From Deltaproteobacteria bacterium (lineage in GTDB: Bacteria; Desulfobacterota; Desulfarculia; Adiutricales; Adiutricaceae): a stretch of 33,336 nt of DNA. This document shows positions 1-9,224 of this stretch, in pieces; the stretch's first letter is position 1; each line of letters begins with the position of its first letter. The position numbers and the translations under genes were made by a program. The notes under the pieces were generated by a model. It had not been told where the DNA came from. It saw only the letters and a list, made by a program, of their open reading frames with translations, and made no database searches. Location: contig JAISFS010000185.1 in NCBI GenBank assembly GCA_031263485.1, positions 1 to 33,336 on the forward strand, in the 5' to 3' direction.

Positions 1-1494
1 GGCCGCTGGAACGATTTGGACGGCCAGCCGGACTTCGACTCCAAGGGGGGCGGAACGGCCCGCGACCTGACGGACGTCGACTGCCCCGCCTGCGGCGGCA
101 AGCTCAGGCACCTGGTGAACGACGGAAGCTCCGGCGGGGAATCCTGGAACTACTGGAAATGCCCGAACCCCGAGTGCGGCTCGTCCTTCGACGACCGCGA
201 CGGGGCTCCCGACGAGGCGTCCCGGCGCATCGCCATCGAAAGCGCCCACGTCTGCCCGAACTGCGGGGGCGCCATGCGCCGGCACATCAGGCCCGCGGCC
301 CTGGACGGCACGGGCGGCTGGGACTTCTGGGCCTGCGCGAACCGCTCCTGCCGGGCCCGTTTCCCCGACAGGGACGGCGCTCCCGACGTCGACAGGCCTG
401 CGGGCGGGCAGACCGACGTGCCCTGCCCCCGCTGCGGGACCAACCTGAGGCACCTGGTGCGCGAGGGAGCGCCCTCCGAAAGCTACAACTACTGGAAATG
501 CCCTTCGGACGAGTGCGGCTCCTCCTACGAGGACAGGGACGGCGCCCCCGACCCCGCGACCCGGAAGACCTCGGTCGTGACCGACCGCCGTTGCCCGGTC
601 TGCGGATCGAACCTGCGCCACGTGACGCGGGAGGAGTCGGGCGGCCAGAGGGGCTACGACCTGTGGTCCTGCACCCGCCGCGACTGCAGGACATTCCTGA
701 ACGACAAGGACGGGGAGCCCGACTACGAGAGCGCCCGGGCCCCCGCAGGCCCGTCGGGCGTGGGCTGCCCCGAGTGCGGGGCCGAGCTCGTGCACATGCA
801 GAGGGACGCTTCCCCCGGAAGGGACGGATACAACTACTGGAAATGCCCCGATGCCGGATGCGGTGCCTCCTTCGAGGACGCGGACGGCAAGCCGGACCCC
901 GCGTCGGTCAGGAAGTCGATCCTGACCTCGCGCAAGTGCCCCAAATGCGGGGCGCAGATCCTCCACAAGACCAGGTCCTCGGGCCCCGAAGGGCGGGGCT
1001 GGAACTACTGGAACTGCTCCAACAGCTCGTGCAACGCCGCCTGGGAGGACCAGAACGGCGCGCCCGGCCCGGAACGCGCCAAGACGACGGCCACGCTCAC
1101 GGAGTTCAAGTGCGAGGTCTGCGGGAAGCCGCTCAAGCACATCGTGAAGGACGGGGAGAACGGCTACAACTTCTGGGGATGCTCCGGCTTCCCCGTCTGC
1201 AAGACCACCTACCAGGACGCTGGCGGCAGGCCCGGCCCAAAGCAGCCGCCCCGGAACGAGCCCAGCGGCTTCAAATGCGTGCGCTGCGGGTCGGACCTCT
1301 ACCGGCGGAAGGGAACCAGCGCCAGGACAGGGGCGGACTACGACTTCTTCTCCTGCTCCAACCAGAGGTGCCGGGCCATCTTCAACGTGCGCGACGACAA
1401 GCCGGACGTGCCCGAGGCCGTACTGAAGCGCCTGGCGGACGCCGTCAAGGCGGATCCGGCCAAGTCTTCGGGCAAGGAGCCGCCCCGCCCCTGA
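1..1494 (+). CDS. Zinc-ribbon array protein, topoisomerase C-terminal type (5' end outside window)
   Basis: The frame is open to base 1 and the first codons (GRWNDLDGQPDF) match the tail of a repeat unit, so the gene begins upstream; the TTG at 16 is not a credible start. Eight complete units of about 56 residues follow. Each has CxxCG, a K/R-H-L/I/V stretch, an aromatic patch such as YNYWKC, a second Cys pair (CPxxxC or similar) and a DxDGxPD linker; first Cys codons include 82, 253 and 424. Unit 7 (WGCSGFPVC) is closest to the four-Cys zinc ribbon found at the C-terminus of type IA DNA topoisomerases, which binds single-stranded DNA. The protein may therefore be the tail of a topoisomerase or a stand-alone nucleic-acid-binding ribbon array; no catalytic domain lies in the window. 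It ends with a short basic, Pro-rich tail (KSSGKEPPRP). Confidence 0.8.
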   Translation, partial: GRWNDLDGQPDFDSKGGGTARDLTDVDCPACGGKLRHLVNDGSSGGESWNYWKCPNPECGSSFDDRDGAPDEASRRIAIESAHVCPNCGGAMRRHIRPAALDGTGGWDFWACANRSCRARFPDRDGAPDVDRPAGGQTDVPCPRCGTNLRHLVREGAPSESYNYWKCPSDECGSSYEDRDGAPDPATRKTSVVTDRRCPVCGSNLRHVTREESGGQRGYDLWSCTRRDCRTFLNDKDGEPDYESARAPAGPSGVGCPECGAELVHMQRDASPGRDGYNYWKCPDAGCGASFEDADGKPDPASVRKSILTSRKCPKCGAQILHKTRSSGPEGRGWNYWNCSNSSCNAAWEDQNGAPGPERAKTTATLTEFKCEVCGKPLKHIVKDGENGYNFWGCSGFPVCKTTYQDAGGRPGPKQPPRNEPSGFKCVRCGSDLYRRKGTSARTGADYDFFSCSNQRCRAIFNVRDDKPDVPEAVLKRLADAVKADPAKSSGKEPPRP

Positions 1495-1554
1495 CGTGCG
1501 CCTGGCGGGCCGCCGCCCCTGAAGCGCCGGACCCCGAATCGCGCCGGGCGGCGA

Positions 1555-1621
1555 AAGACGCTTTAGGCGCCCGTCCGCAACACCTCCGGAAGAAGGCGCT
1601 CGGGCTTCCCGGAGGCGTCTT
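1555..1621 (+). terminator. Candidate terminator after the zinc-ribbon gene
   Basis: Nested inverted repeats lie 60 nt after the stop. AAGACGC (1555-1561) pairs with GCGTCTT (1615-1621), and inside it CCTCCGG (1583-1589) pairs with CCGGAGG (1609-1615); the two share base 1615. A T-rich stretch (TGATTTCCGTTT) follows. The loops are large and the T tract is broken, so the call is moderate. Confidence 0.4.
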
Positions 1622-1746
1622 GATTTCCGTTTCCCGCAACAAGATATGGCGAGAGGGGTGACGATATCGTCGCCGTCCCCAAGGCGAGGGGGGGGACGAT
1701 TATTTCGACATGAACATCGCGGCGGAACCGGCCGGAACCGAAAGCG

Positions 1747-1775
1747 TTGTGTCACGGCCCGTTTGAGGGTACCAT
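1747..1775 (+). promoter_or_regulatory. Weak sigma70-like promoter candidate
   Basis: TTGTGT (1747-1752) and TACCAT (1770-1775) are separated by 17 nt and lie about 95 nt before the ATG of the acidic-tract gene. Both hexamers are imperfect. The support is position and spacing only. Confidence 0.25.
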
Positions 1776-1868
1776 GGCACATCCGGAGTTCGCGTGAGCA
1801 ACCCTGCCCGCGAGGGCCCCGCGCGGGCCGTGCGCGGACACCCAGCCAAGGAGAAGGGACCGGCATCC

Positions 1869-4800
1869 ATGGGCAAGACCTCAATAAAGGAACTTTTGAA
1901 CCTCCCGGCCCTCGAAGACTTTATGGAAAGGAAGGCGGAGGCATTCTACGCCATGACCTGGGCCGGGCCGGATCCAGTGTATCTCGAGGACGTGAAGCCG
2001 CCGTCCGCCGCCTCGGACGACAAACCGCTCGAGAAGTTGCTTTCGGTCAGATCCCTGGCGCCCGAAACCGGAAAGCCTTCCCCCCAGGACGGCGGGGCCG
2101 CTGACCGCGGAGATGACCTGGGCAACCTGGACTCGCTCGTCGCGGGCGAGGCCGACCCCGCGGTCCGCCGGTACCTCCCGAGGGCCGTGGCCTTGGGCCG
2201 TCCGCTGGCGTGGAACGAACTCCAGACGGAACTCCCCGAACGGACGATCCCGGAGCCGGCCCCCGAAAGCCGGGTGTTCGCGGCAGACATGTCCTGCGCG
2301 CTCGCGGCCGCGGCCGCGTTCGCGTTCCAGGCGCGGGAAGGCGCGGATGCCATGGACCGGAGGCTGGCGAGGCTCCTCTCGTTTCCGGGCGCGGGGACGC
2401 GCGGAGACGCGGCAGGCGCCTATGCCGGGCTCTCCCTCCGCGCGGCGGTGCGCGGCCCCGTGACCTACGGCCCGGGCGCCAAGACGGGGGGCAGGGCCGG
2501 GACGCTCCTGAACGCCCTTCAGATTGCGCCGCTGGTCGAGGCGGATTCGGCCGGGGCGCTTCCCGGCATCTTCCTGTCCGGCCGCCCCCACATCAGTCGT
2601 CCCGGCCTCCAGGACCTGAGGCTCGCCGCGGCGGGCGGCCTTCCGGACATCCCCGCCCTTCGGCTGGCCTGGGGGACGCTCGAGGCCGTGATCATGCACG
2701 CGAACGGGGGGCGCAACGCCCCCCGGGCGGCCCTGGAGACCTTCTTCCGAATGGCTGAGGACGGTTCCCTTGCCGCCCTGGCCATTGCGGGGAAGTTCAC
2801 CCAGGGCGGTGACGATGCCCGCGCGGCCGCCATGGCCTTCGGAAAGCTGTTCAAAAAGCTTGACGGGGAAGGCGCGGAAAGGCTCATACGCCTTCTGGCG
2901 CCCCTCAGTGCCCGCTACGCCGTCTCGCCCTCAGCCTTCCACCATCTTTCATGGCCTCTCAGGAAATCGGCCCCTGCGGCCTTCCAGCGGGCGGTGATGC
3001 GGACCGCGGCGGACGGGCTCTTCGGCGACGGACAGGCCCTGACGCATGCCGTCCTGCTGGCCGCCTGCCTGCCGGGCGAAGGCGGCGTAAGGCTCGCGTC
3101 CTTCGAAGGGGAGGCCGGGGCAATCAGGGCGATGGCCCGACCGGCGCAAGGAGCCTCATCGGAGCAGGCCATGACCTTTGAGGAGGTCAGTGAGACGACC
3201 GCCCTTGCCGTGAAGGATGCCGCCCTCCTGGCCAAGCGCCCCGGCGGCAGGCTCGAGGAGGTCCTCAGGCACGTCCACCGCGGCGATCCGCCCTCTTCCA
3301 TCCCCTACCCCGCCGGCGCCCGTCTCGCCGAGTCGCTGAGGCGCCTGGAAGGCTTCAAGGCGTCCCGTCCTCCCTGGGGCGCGGCGCTGGCCTCCGCACT
3401 GGTGGACGCGGAGCTTGCCGCCCGCACTCTCCCCAAGCCTGACAAAGCGTTCAGGACACTGGCGAAGATGTTCGCCGAGGCCTCCGCCCTGGCGGAAGCG
3501 GAGATCCTGAAATACCTGTTGACCCTCCCCGAAAACCAATCCGACACCCCATCCGCCAATCCCAACTCGCTCTTTCTGTACACCTTCGCGGCCGCGCTGG
3601 TCTCGGCCTGCTACGGGCCGATGGGGCAAATCGACACCGAAAAGAAAACGGGAGACGAGCTCAGCGCACCGGCGAGACTCCTGGACCTCTTGCCCGCCGA
3701 TGCCTTCGACAACTGGCCGTTCGTCGCCTCCATCCTCCCCGGGGCCGCGCTCGCCGCAGAAATCGGGACAGGATTCGACGGCGACAGCGGGGTACTGGCG
3801 CAGGTCTTTTATCCGAACGGGTACGAACGCATCCCCCCCTATCCCCACACGGCATCCGTCGGCGCGGCCCGGATCTGGCGGGAAGCGATCGAGTTTATCC
3901 CGCGGAGTGCCGACGAAAGCACCGGACTCGAGGAAATCGCGCTTTTCTGCCTCACCGACCAGCTTCCCCCGAATTTAAGGGCCGGGCTCATGGCGGCCCT
4001 TATCTACTTCTTGGGACGGACGGGCAACGGAGCCCGCGCCGAAGGTATCTTCCTAGCCAACTCCGTGACGATCCTGGACGACGCTCGGAGCGATACCGGG
4101 CTTCCAGATCTTCTAGGTCCGGTCTCCATACCGGCTCCGCTCGAGTCGCCGCTTGAAGAGCTTGGCCTCTTTTCGGGTATCGAGGGACTTAACCTGTGCG
4201 CCCTGCCATGGGAGTACAATCCTGAAACATCGCTCCTTGAAGACGATGACGACTACGATGATGATGATGAGGACGATGACGACTACGATGACGATGAGGA
4301 CGATGACGATTATGATGACGATGATGAGGACGATGAGGACGATGAGGACGATGAGGACGATGAGGACGATGAGGACGATGAGGACGATGAGGACGATGAC
4401 GACGATGACGACGATGATGACGATGACGATTACGATGATGATGACGATGACGATGAGGACGATGACGACTATGATGACGATGATGACGATGATGACGATG
4501 ATGACGATGATGACGATGATGTCGATGATGACGATGATGAGGACGATGAGGACGATGACGACTACGATGAGGACGATGAGGACGATGAGGACGATGAGGA
4601 CGATGAGGACGATGACGACTACGATGAGGACGATGACGACTACGATGAGGACGATGAGGACGATGAGGACGATGACGACTACGATGAGGACGATGAGGAC
4701 TACGATGAGGACGATGAGGACTACGATGAGGACGATGAGGACTACGATGAGGACGATGAGGACGATGAGGACGATGAGGACGATGAGGACGATGAGGACT

Positions 4801-5552
4801 ACGATGAGGACGATGAGGACGATGAGGACGATGACGACTACGATAATGACGATGACGACTACGATGAGGATGCCGACTATGGCGAGGACGATGAGGATGG
4901 CGAGTTCAGGCTTATAGGGCTTTCGCCCCGTGCGAATGATGGATCGGCTAGGAAGGGCACAATAGCGATTTCGCGCCGCACCGCAGGCAAATCGGGCACC
5001 GCCGACGACTGGCCCGATGGTGATAAGCCAGCCTCGGCATGTGCGGGACTGGACGGATGGGTCGATCTTCGAGAGTACCTCGTCAAGAACATCGAGCCCA
5101 TGAAGAGCGGCTTTGCCTGCCCCTTGGAGAAGCTAAATCCTTCGTTGCTTTTGGCATTAGGGAACGCCCTCGCGGAATGCTCGGCCCAGCGGAAGGCGCT
5201 GGATTACCTCTCGGCCGCCGTGGAATACGGCGAATTGAACATCTCCTTCTTTGACCAGATTCTGGAGAAGGTGACGGTCGACCTCGCTAAGTCTGGAGAT
5301 GCGGAGGGGGCTGCCCTCGCTTTGGGGCTTTTTGGGAGGATCGAGTCGCCGGGGCGCGATCAGCATCTTGCCCGGATCAGGAGGTCCGCCGAGGCGACCC
5401 TAGCCCGGATGGGCACGACTCTCGCTCCTCCGGGAGGTCAATCCCGCCCGACAACCGATGCGGTGCCAGAGCAACCCCACAATCCCCCACATCAGGTTCC
5501 GTCAGGCGAAAAAGACAAGAACAACAATGACGGCGGACGAAAGGGGCGCTGA
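1869..5552 (+). CDS. Large helical-repeat protein with a giant Asp/Glu/Tyr tract
   Basis: I do not recognise a named family. The ATG at 1869 was chosen because AAGGAG/GAAGGG sits at 1848-1858; an in-frame GTG at 1794 would add 25 residues without a ribosome site. The product has 1,227 residues and no signal peptide or membrane segment. Residues 1-790 are Ala/Leu-rich and look alpha-helical, as in TPR/HEAT-type solenoids. Residues about 791-1011 are almost only D, E and Y. The last 215 residues resume helical repeats, including a TPR-like stretch (ALGNALAECSAQRKALDYL), and end in a polar tail (SGEKDKNNNDGGRKGR). The acidic block could bind cations or basic proteins, but that is inference. The frame is open through the whole block, and both flanks have matching Ala-rich composition. 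This argues for one gene containing an expanded insert rather than two genes. Confidence 0.75.
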   Translation: MGKTSIKELLNLPALEDFMERKAEAFYAMTWAGPDPVYLEDVKPPSAASDDKPLEKLLSVRSLAPETGKPSPQDGGAADRGDDLGNLDSLVAGEADPAVRRYLPRAVALGRPLAWNELQTELPERTIPEPAPESRVFAADMSCALAAAAAFAFQAREGADAMDRRLARLLSFPGAGTRGDAAGAYAGLSLRAAVRGPVTYGPGAKTGGRAGTLLNALQIAPLVEADSAGALPGIFLSGRPHISRPGLQDLRLAAAGGLPDIPALRLAWGTLEAVIMHANGGRNAPRAALETFFRMAEDGSLAALAIAGKFTQGGDDARAAAMAFGKLFKKLDGEGAERLIRLLAPLSARYAVSPSAFHHLSWPLRKSAPAAFQRAVMRTAADGLFGDGQALTHAVLLAACLPGEGGVRLASFEGEAGAIRAMARPAQGASSEQAMTFEEVSETTALAVKDAALLAKRPGGRLEEVLRHVHRGDPPSSIPYPAGARLAESLRRLEGFKASRPPWGAALASALVDAELAARTLPKPDKAFRTLAKMFAEASALAEAEILKYLLTLPENQSDTPSANPNSLFLYTFAAALVSACYGPMGQIDTEKKTGDELSAPARLLDLLPADAFDNWPFVASILPGAALAAEIGTGFDGDSGVLAQVFYPNGYERIPPYPHTASVGAARIWREAIEFIPRSADESTGLEEIALFCLTDQLPPNLRAGLMAALIYFLGRTGNGARAEGIFLANSVTILDDARSDTGLPDLLGPVSIPAPLESPLEELGLFSGIEGLNLCALPWEYNPETSLLEDDDDYDDDDEDDDDYDDDEDDDDYDDDDEDDEDDEDDEDDEDDEDDEDDEDDDDDDDDDDDDDYDDDDDDDEDDDDYDDDDDDDDDDDDDDDDVDDDDDEDDEDDDDYDEDDEDDEDDEDDEDDDDYDEDDDDYDEDDEDDEDDDDYDEDDEDYDEDDEDYDEDDEDYDEDDEDDEDDEDDEDDEDYDEDDEDDEDDDDYDNDDDDYDEDADYGEDDEDGEFRLIGLSPRANDGSARKGTIAISRRTAGKSGTADDWPDGDKPASACAGLDGWVDLREYLVKNIEPMKSGFACPLEKLNPSLLLALGNALAECSAQRKALDYLSAAVEYGELNISFFDQILEKVTVDLAKSGDAEGAALALGLFGRIESPGRDQHLARIRRSAEATLARMGTTLAPPGGQSRPTTDAVPEQPHNPPHQVPSGEKDKNNNDGGRKGR
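4239..4901 (+). repeat. Degenerate GAY/GAG tandem repeat coding for poly-acidic tract
   Basis: About 660 bp are built from GAT, GAC and GAG codons with a periodic TAC/TAT. The commonest unit is the 9-mer GAGGACGAT (Glu-Asp-Asp), repeated in runs such as 4327-4397 and 4740-4797; a larger unit ends in GACTACGAT (Asp-Tyr-Asp). All unit lengths are multiples of 3, so length change keeps the frame. The tract is far less GC-rich than its flanks. Confidence 0.95.
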
Positions 5553-6378
5553 CGACCAGTCGCCACGATTCAATTCGCATCGGCTATTCAGCTGTGCCAC
5601 GTCAGCATCGTTACCGTCGCGTTTCACCATCCAAGCGCACGTAACAGGCCCCTACAAACCGGTTTTGAAAAGACATGACACTGCGAGTCATCCGAAGGAG
5701 TTCCCGAGGATCGAGATATCGGCAAATCCTAAAGGAACAAAATTCCCAATAATTTTGGTACCGGGCTTGCAGACAATCGTTGTCGGGCATCTCATTCTGA
5801 ATTGGGAAAAGTTATCCGAAATATTCAACAAATATTTGAATTTTTATTTGGGAATTCCGTATCATGTCGCATTTAAATTCAAGCTGAAGCCCCCTCCAAC
5901 AGATCGGTCAGCTTGCCGTACTCAAAACCGCATGGGGCAATAACGATAAATATCAATATCTTTAATTTTTCGACTTGAAAAGTATTTTGATCTACAGTTG
6001 AAAATATTAAAATTTTTGCGTGATGATATGTCCTTCGCTATCCATATTGAATTCAATTTCGATCGATTATCGCCCCTTAGCCTTATGCGGCATAATCACT
6101 GATTCTAAAGCAATCCGGTGCCGGGATTGGGCGAACGCCAGGCTTAAACGCCAGGGCTACGGCAAACGGTCTCAGCAACCGTGCAGACTGCCGCGTTGCA
6201 TCGCCATTTATGACGTTCCGGCAGGTCAAGTATTAAACTGCGCCTTCAATAGCCATTCTGCTCCGGTCGACTATAACGCGGGACTTGTTCCAACGGGCTG
6301 GCTCCGCGAGCGCCTCATGTAGCGTAGCCATATCGGTTGCCTGTCGCATAGACCTTCGTCATTTTGCATTGCTCGCCC
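5553..6378. other. Gene-poor, AT-richer intergenic stretch
   Basis: No convincing gene was found between the acidic-tract gene and the convergent ATPase gene. Bases 5690-6060 are clearly AT-rich. Two open frames, 5458-5943 and 6020-6322 on the plus strand, lack ribosome sites and recognisable protein features; the first starts inside the preceding gene. No hairpin with a T tract was identified for either flanking gene. Confidence 0.5.
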
Positions 6379-8379
6379 TTAAGGCACGGGTTTAGGGTCA
6401 TTTCCTCCATCAGGAGCCGCGTTGGACCCTTCAGTTCCTGATCCGTTACCGGGGTCAAGATCCGGGTCGAAATCAGACGGCGTTTTCTCGGATTCAACAC
6501 GCAACAATCGGCAATCTGGCCTGTCACAAATGTCCGTCAAAAAATATGTAAAGTTTCTGTTATCTCTGGACAGCCGTGCGAACCTTACCATCACGTCGGA
6601 TGTCCCGTAGATAGCTATGGCGGCGGCGTAAACTTTCGTGGATCCCCACAGGTATTTACGCCCATAGTGTCTGTCGACTATCTGACTGAAGGCCTTGCGG
6701 ATATTTGTGTTGAGGCTGTCAAGGACGCGGACGTCTCTTGTGCCAGGTGAATGTTTTCCGCTACTTTGCGCGACTCCGGAATCGATGGAGGTAGCGCTTG
6801 AAGAGCCGATGTCGCGTCCGGAGAAGTTCTTTTTGACATGGGCCGCCGAAACGGCATTGTCGTGTTTAATCTCCAGGATGATCCAGTCTCCGTCGAGGGT
6901 CTGTACGCTGATGTCCGAACGTCCGATGTCCGAACGTCCGATGTCCGAAGGATCTTCAGGCAAACTCAGGGGATTGCCGATTCCGAGAAGAATCTGCAAC
7001 AGGCCTCGGTAAAAGAATTCATCGGTTCCTTTTGGTTCAGCCTGGTGAATGCTGGAAAAAATGGATGACAAGAGGCTTTCCGATTCAGTTTCATCGAATG
7101 TGCCGAACGCATTTAAGAATTGTATGAACTTTTCGTTGATGAATTTCCTCGGAGAATTAGTGCCCTTGGGGACAATGTATCTTGACAGGAGTTCTAGTCT
7201 TGCGGCGTTAAGAATTTCGTTATTCGGTATTTTCAAATGGTATGTTCTGTTTTCTTCCGGACCGCTTATCGTATCGATGGTCAGGTAGCCTGCCTGCATC
7301 AGTATAGACGTCTCGTTGATATTTTCAGCGTCCCATGTCGGAAACTCGGTATCGAAAGACAGATTATTGTCGAATAGCCTGAAATAATCGATAGCATCGG
7401 ACTTGTCTCTGCCTGTCATCCTTGATGCGCCGGAATTGTACCAGTAGTTGTCAAACGCGTTGTGTTTAAAGAGATTCATAACTGAGAAAGGATTGATGAC
7501 TCTCGATACGCCATCCCAGCTATAGCCATCATACCATTTCAGCAATTTGGACTCCAGGTCGGCCACAGTTGCGTCGGGGGAAAGCTCTGAATTTTCCTGC
7601 ATGGCGGCGATTGCCGTCACGTAATACTCATTAAATGCCGATTGTATTTCATCCATCGTGAATCCGCATATCGTGGAATATGCTGAGGAGAGGGAAATGT
7701 CTTCCGCATGGTTCAAGCCTGAAAATAACGATAACTGGCGAAATTTTGTTATGCCGGTTATGAAAGTGAACCGAAGAAACCTAGAGCAAGATTTTACGGA
7801 TGTATAAAATTTATAGAGGATTTCGCGTATGGTTTCGGTATTGCCGCTATTACCCATATTCCCAAGGAGGGGAAAGTCATACTCATCTATCAGAAGCACG
7901 ACGTTTTTCGTACCGAAAGTGTTTTGAGCGAATTCTTGAGGGTACATCGCCTTATGTTTCAGGTGAAGTTTCGTGATTAGTTCGTTGATTGCAAGGCTAG
8001 GTGATTTCGCTGTGATTTCCTCCTCCAAAAAGGTGCCGGCCAGTTGGATAAGCCCGAGCAAGTCGTTTTTGAACAGTTGCGGATCAAAATCGATTCCATG
8101 CATATCGAGCCTGATTACGGGATAATGCAACCAATCGTATTCGAGGTCATCGATCTTAAGTCCTGCGAAAAGATCTCTGTTGCCTTCGGCAACTTGCATG
8201 ATCGTGTCAAGCAGGAGCGTTTTGCCAAATCTTCTTGGGCGGGACAGGAAGAACGGTCCCGCAGAGTTGGCGAAGAGACTGTGAATCAGGTGCGTTTTAT
8301 CTACATAAACGGCCTTCCCTAAGGCGAACAGGTCGAAGTTCTGCTCGTTTGCCAGAAAGTTGTTTTTTATATCCTTCAA
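6379..8379 (-). CDS. AAA-ATPase / PD-(D/E)XK nuclease fusion (DUF1703 family)
   Basis: The N-terminal half is the AAA-ATPase-like domain of this family: VDKT (26-29), the signature RPRRFGKT (47-54) acting as Walker A, and VLLIDEYD (161-168) as Walker B. Near residue 500, DWIILEIKHD carries the E-x-K core of a PD-(D/E)XK nuclease. The 666-residue length fits a slightly long member of the family. The start is TTG at 8377-8379, preceded by GAGGTG at 8384-8389; an in-frame TTG at 8391 would swallow that site. Base composition is much lower in GC than the flagellar and mtaB genes, and the gene stands alone beside a transposase remnant, which suggests horizontal gain. Members are often multicopy and of unknown role; mobile-element or defence links are suspected but unproven. 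The C-terminal 70 residues are Asp/Pro-rich. Confidence 0.9.
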   Translation of the reverse strand: MKDIKNNFLANEQNFDLFALGKAVYVDKTHLIHSLFANSAGPFFLSRPRRFGKTLLLDTIMQVAEGNRDLFAGLKIDDLEYDWLHYPVIRLDMHGIDFDPQLFKNDLLGLIQLAGTFLEEEITAKSPSLAINELITKLHLKHKAMYPQEFAQNTFGTKNVVLLIDEYDFPLLGNMGNSGNTETIREILYKFYTSVKSCSRFLRFTFITGITKFRQLSLFSGLNHAEDISLSSAYSTICGFTMDEIQSAFNEYYVTAIAAMQENSELSPDATVADLESKLLKWYDGYSWDGVSRVINPFSVMNLFKHNAFDNYWYNSGASRMTGRDKSDAIDYFRLFDNNLSFDTEFPTWDAENINETSILMQAGYLTIDTISGPEENRTYHLKIPNNEILNAARLELLSRYIVPKGTNSPRKFINEKFIQFLNAFGTFDETESESLLSSIFSSIHQAEPKGTDEFFYRGLLQILLGIGNPLSLPEDPSDIGRSDIGRSDISVQTLDGDWIILEIKHDNAVSAAHVKKNFSGRDIGSSSATSIDSGVAQSSGKHSPGTRDVRVLDSLNTNIRKAFSQIVDRHYGRKYLWGSTKVYAAAIAIYGTSDVMVRFARLSRDNRNFTYFLTDICDRPDCRLLRVESEKTPSDFDPDLDPGNGSGTEGSNAAPDGGNDPKPVP
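6910..6949 (-). repeat. 15-bp in-frame tandem repeat in the ATPase/nuclease gene
   Basis: The unit GATGTCCGAACGTCC on the plus strand occurs twice in full (6910-6924, 6925-6939) with a 10-bp partial third copy. It encodes SDIGR repeats just before the nuclease core, so copy changes would keep the frame. Confidence 0.9.
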
Positions 8380-8400
8380 GGTACACCTCAATAATCGGTT

Positions 8401-8429
8401 ATTTTATACTGGGGCGAGCGGAAAGTCAA
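8401..8429 (-). promoter_or_regulatory. Sigma70-type promoter of the ATPase/nuclease gene
   Basis: On the minus strand TTGACT (8424-8429) is followed after 17 nt by TAAAAT (8401-8406); a TATAAA overlaps it with 15-nt spacing. Transcription would begin near 8394, just before the GAGGTG ribosome site and the TTG start at 8379, giving a very short leader. Confidence 0.6.
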
Positions 8430-9224
8430 GCATGGAATCATGGAAGCATGGTGTCATCATTGCTACCCCGCCGAAGACATCCCGGCATTCGCGCGGAAAG
8501 AATCTGGACGGCACTCCGGATTAGTCTCGGTTCGGTCGAGGTTGTCCGTCTGCCGTCTTCTCATGAATTCGCTTGTCATAACCCCTTGATCCTTCCGGTC
8601 GACTCATGGAGTCCTCTTCAGAGTATATGGTGAAATCTTCGTTGAAAATGATCCAGTCAGTGAGACATAGCAGTGTTCCGATACTTCCGCAAATGAACGG
8701 CAACAAATCCGAGATTTTCGCGACAGACGATGATACCGAGTGTTAAGCCATAATTTGCCTTGTCGTAATCTTCAATCCCCGGGAAGATCTGGTTCTGATT
8801 CAGATGCCCAAGCGGAAGCGACTGACACTGGCTTGCAGTTTGCGTATATGTTCTGTTCATGGTCGAGAGAGGAATTCGTCCGGATCCCGTGGTGGAGGGA
8901 TCGTGGGGTACCTGTATCGCCAGAACAGCAAGTAGCCGTCTTGCACCCGGAATTCATCGGATGAAAACCACCAAGTTTACCGTCATAATTTTTTCAAAAT
9001 GAGATGTCCGAAACAAATCTGTGAAGAATGCTTACGTTAAGCTCACCATAATATGGTGTTCATTTTTATGATCTATGTTCAGGTGCCAAACGCAATACAG
9101 TATTATTATTAATATTGATTTTGGTGCATTTTAATTATTTACATAATTTATGGCAGAGGCAGGAATACAAAGAGTCATCACTGCGGCACCTTCTTTTATG
9201 ATGCGTTGCCTATGCGCACCGTAC
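8430..9224. other. Stretch without a recognisable gene
   Basis: No protein of known type and no RNA gene was seen. Short open frames on both strands have mixed composition and no ribosome sites. Bases about 9040-9150 are strongly AT-rich and border the transposase remnant, so this may be an old insertion boundary. Confidence 0.45.

Noticed and set aside
4153..4917. 254-codon frame coding MRT/MTT repeats
   Set aside because: It is the acidic repeat read in another frame; the GAY/GAG frame continues into normal protein sequence at both ends.
5458..5943. 161-codon plus-strand frame after the acidic-tract gene
   Set aside because: It starts inside the preceding gene, lacks a ribosome site and changes composition midway.
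6020..6322. 100-codon plus-strand frame
   Set aside because: No ribosome site, no recognisable motif, Cys/Arg-rich; could be a decayed fragment but cannot be supported.
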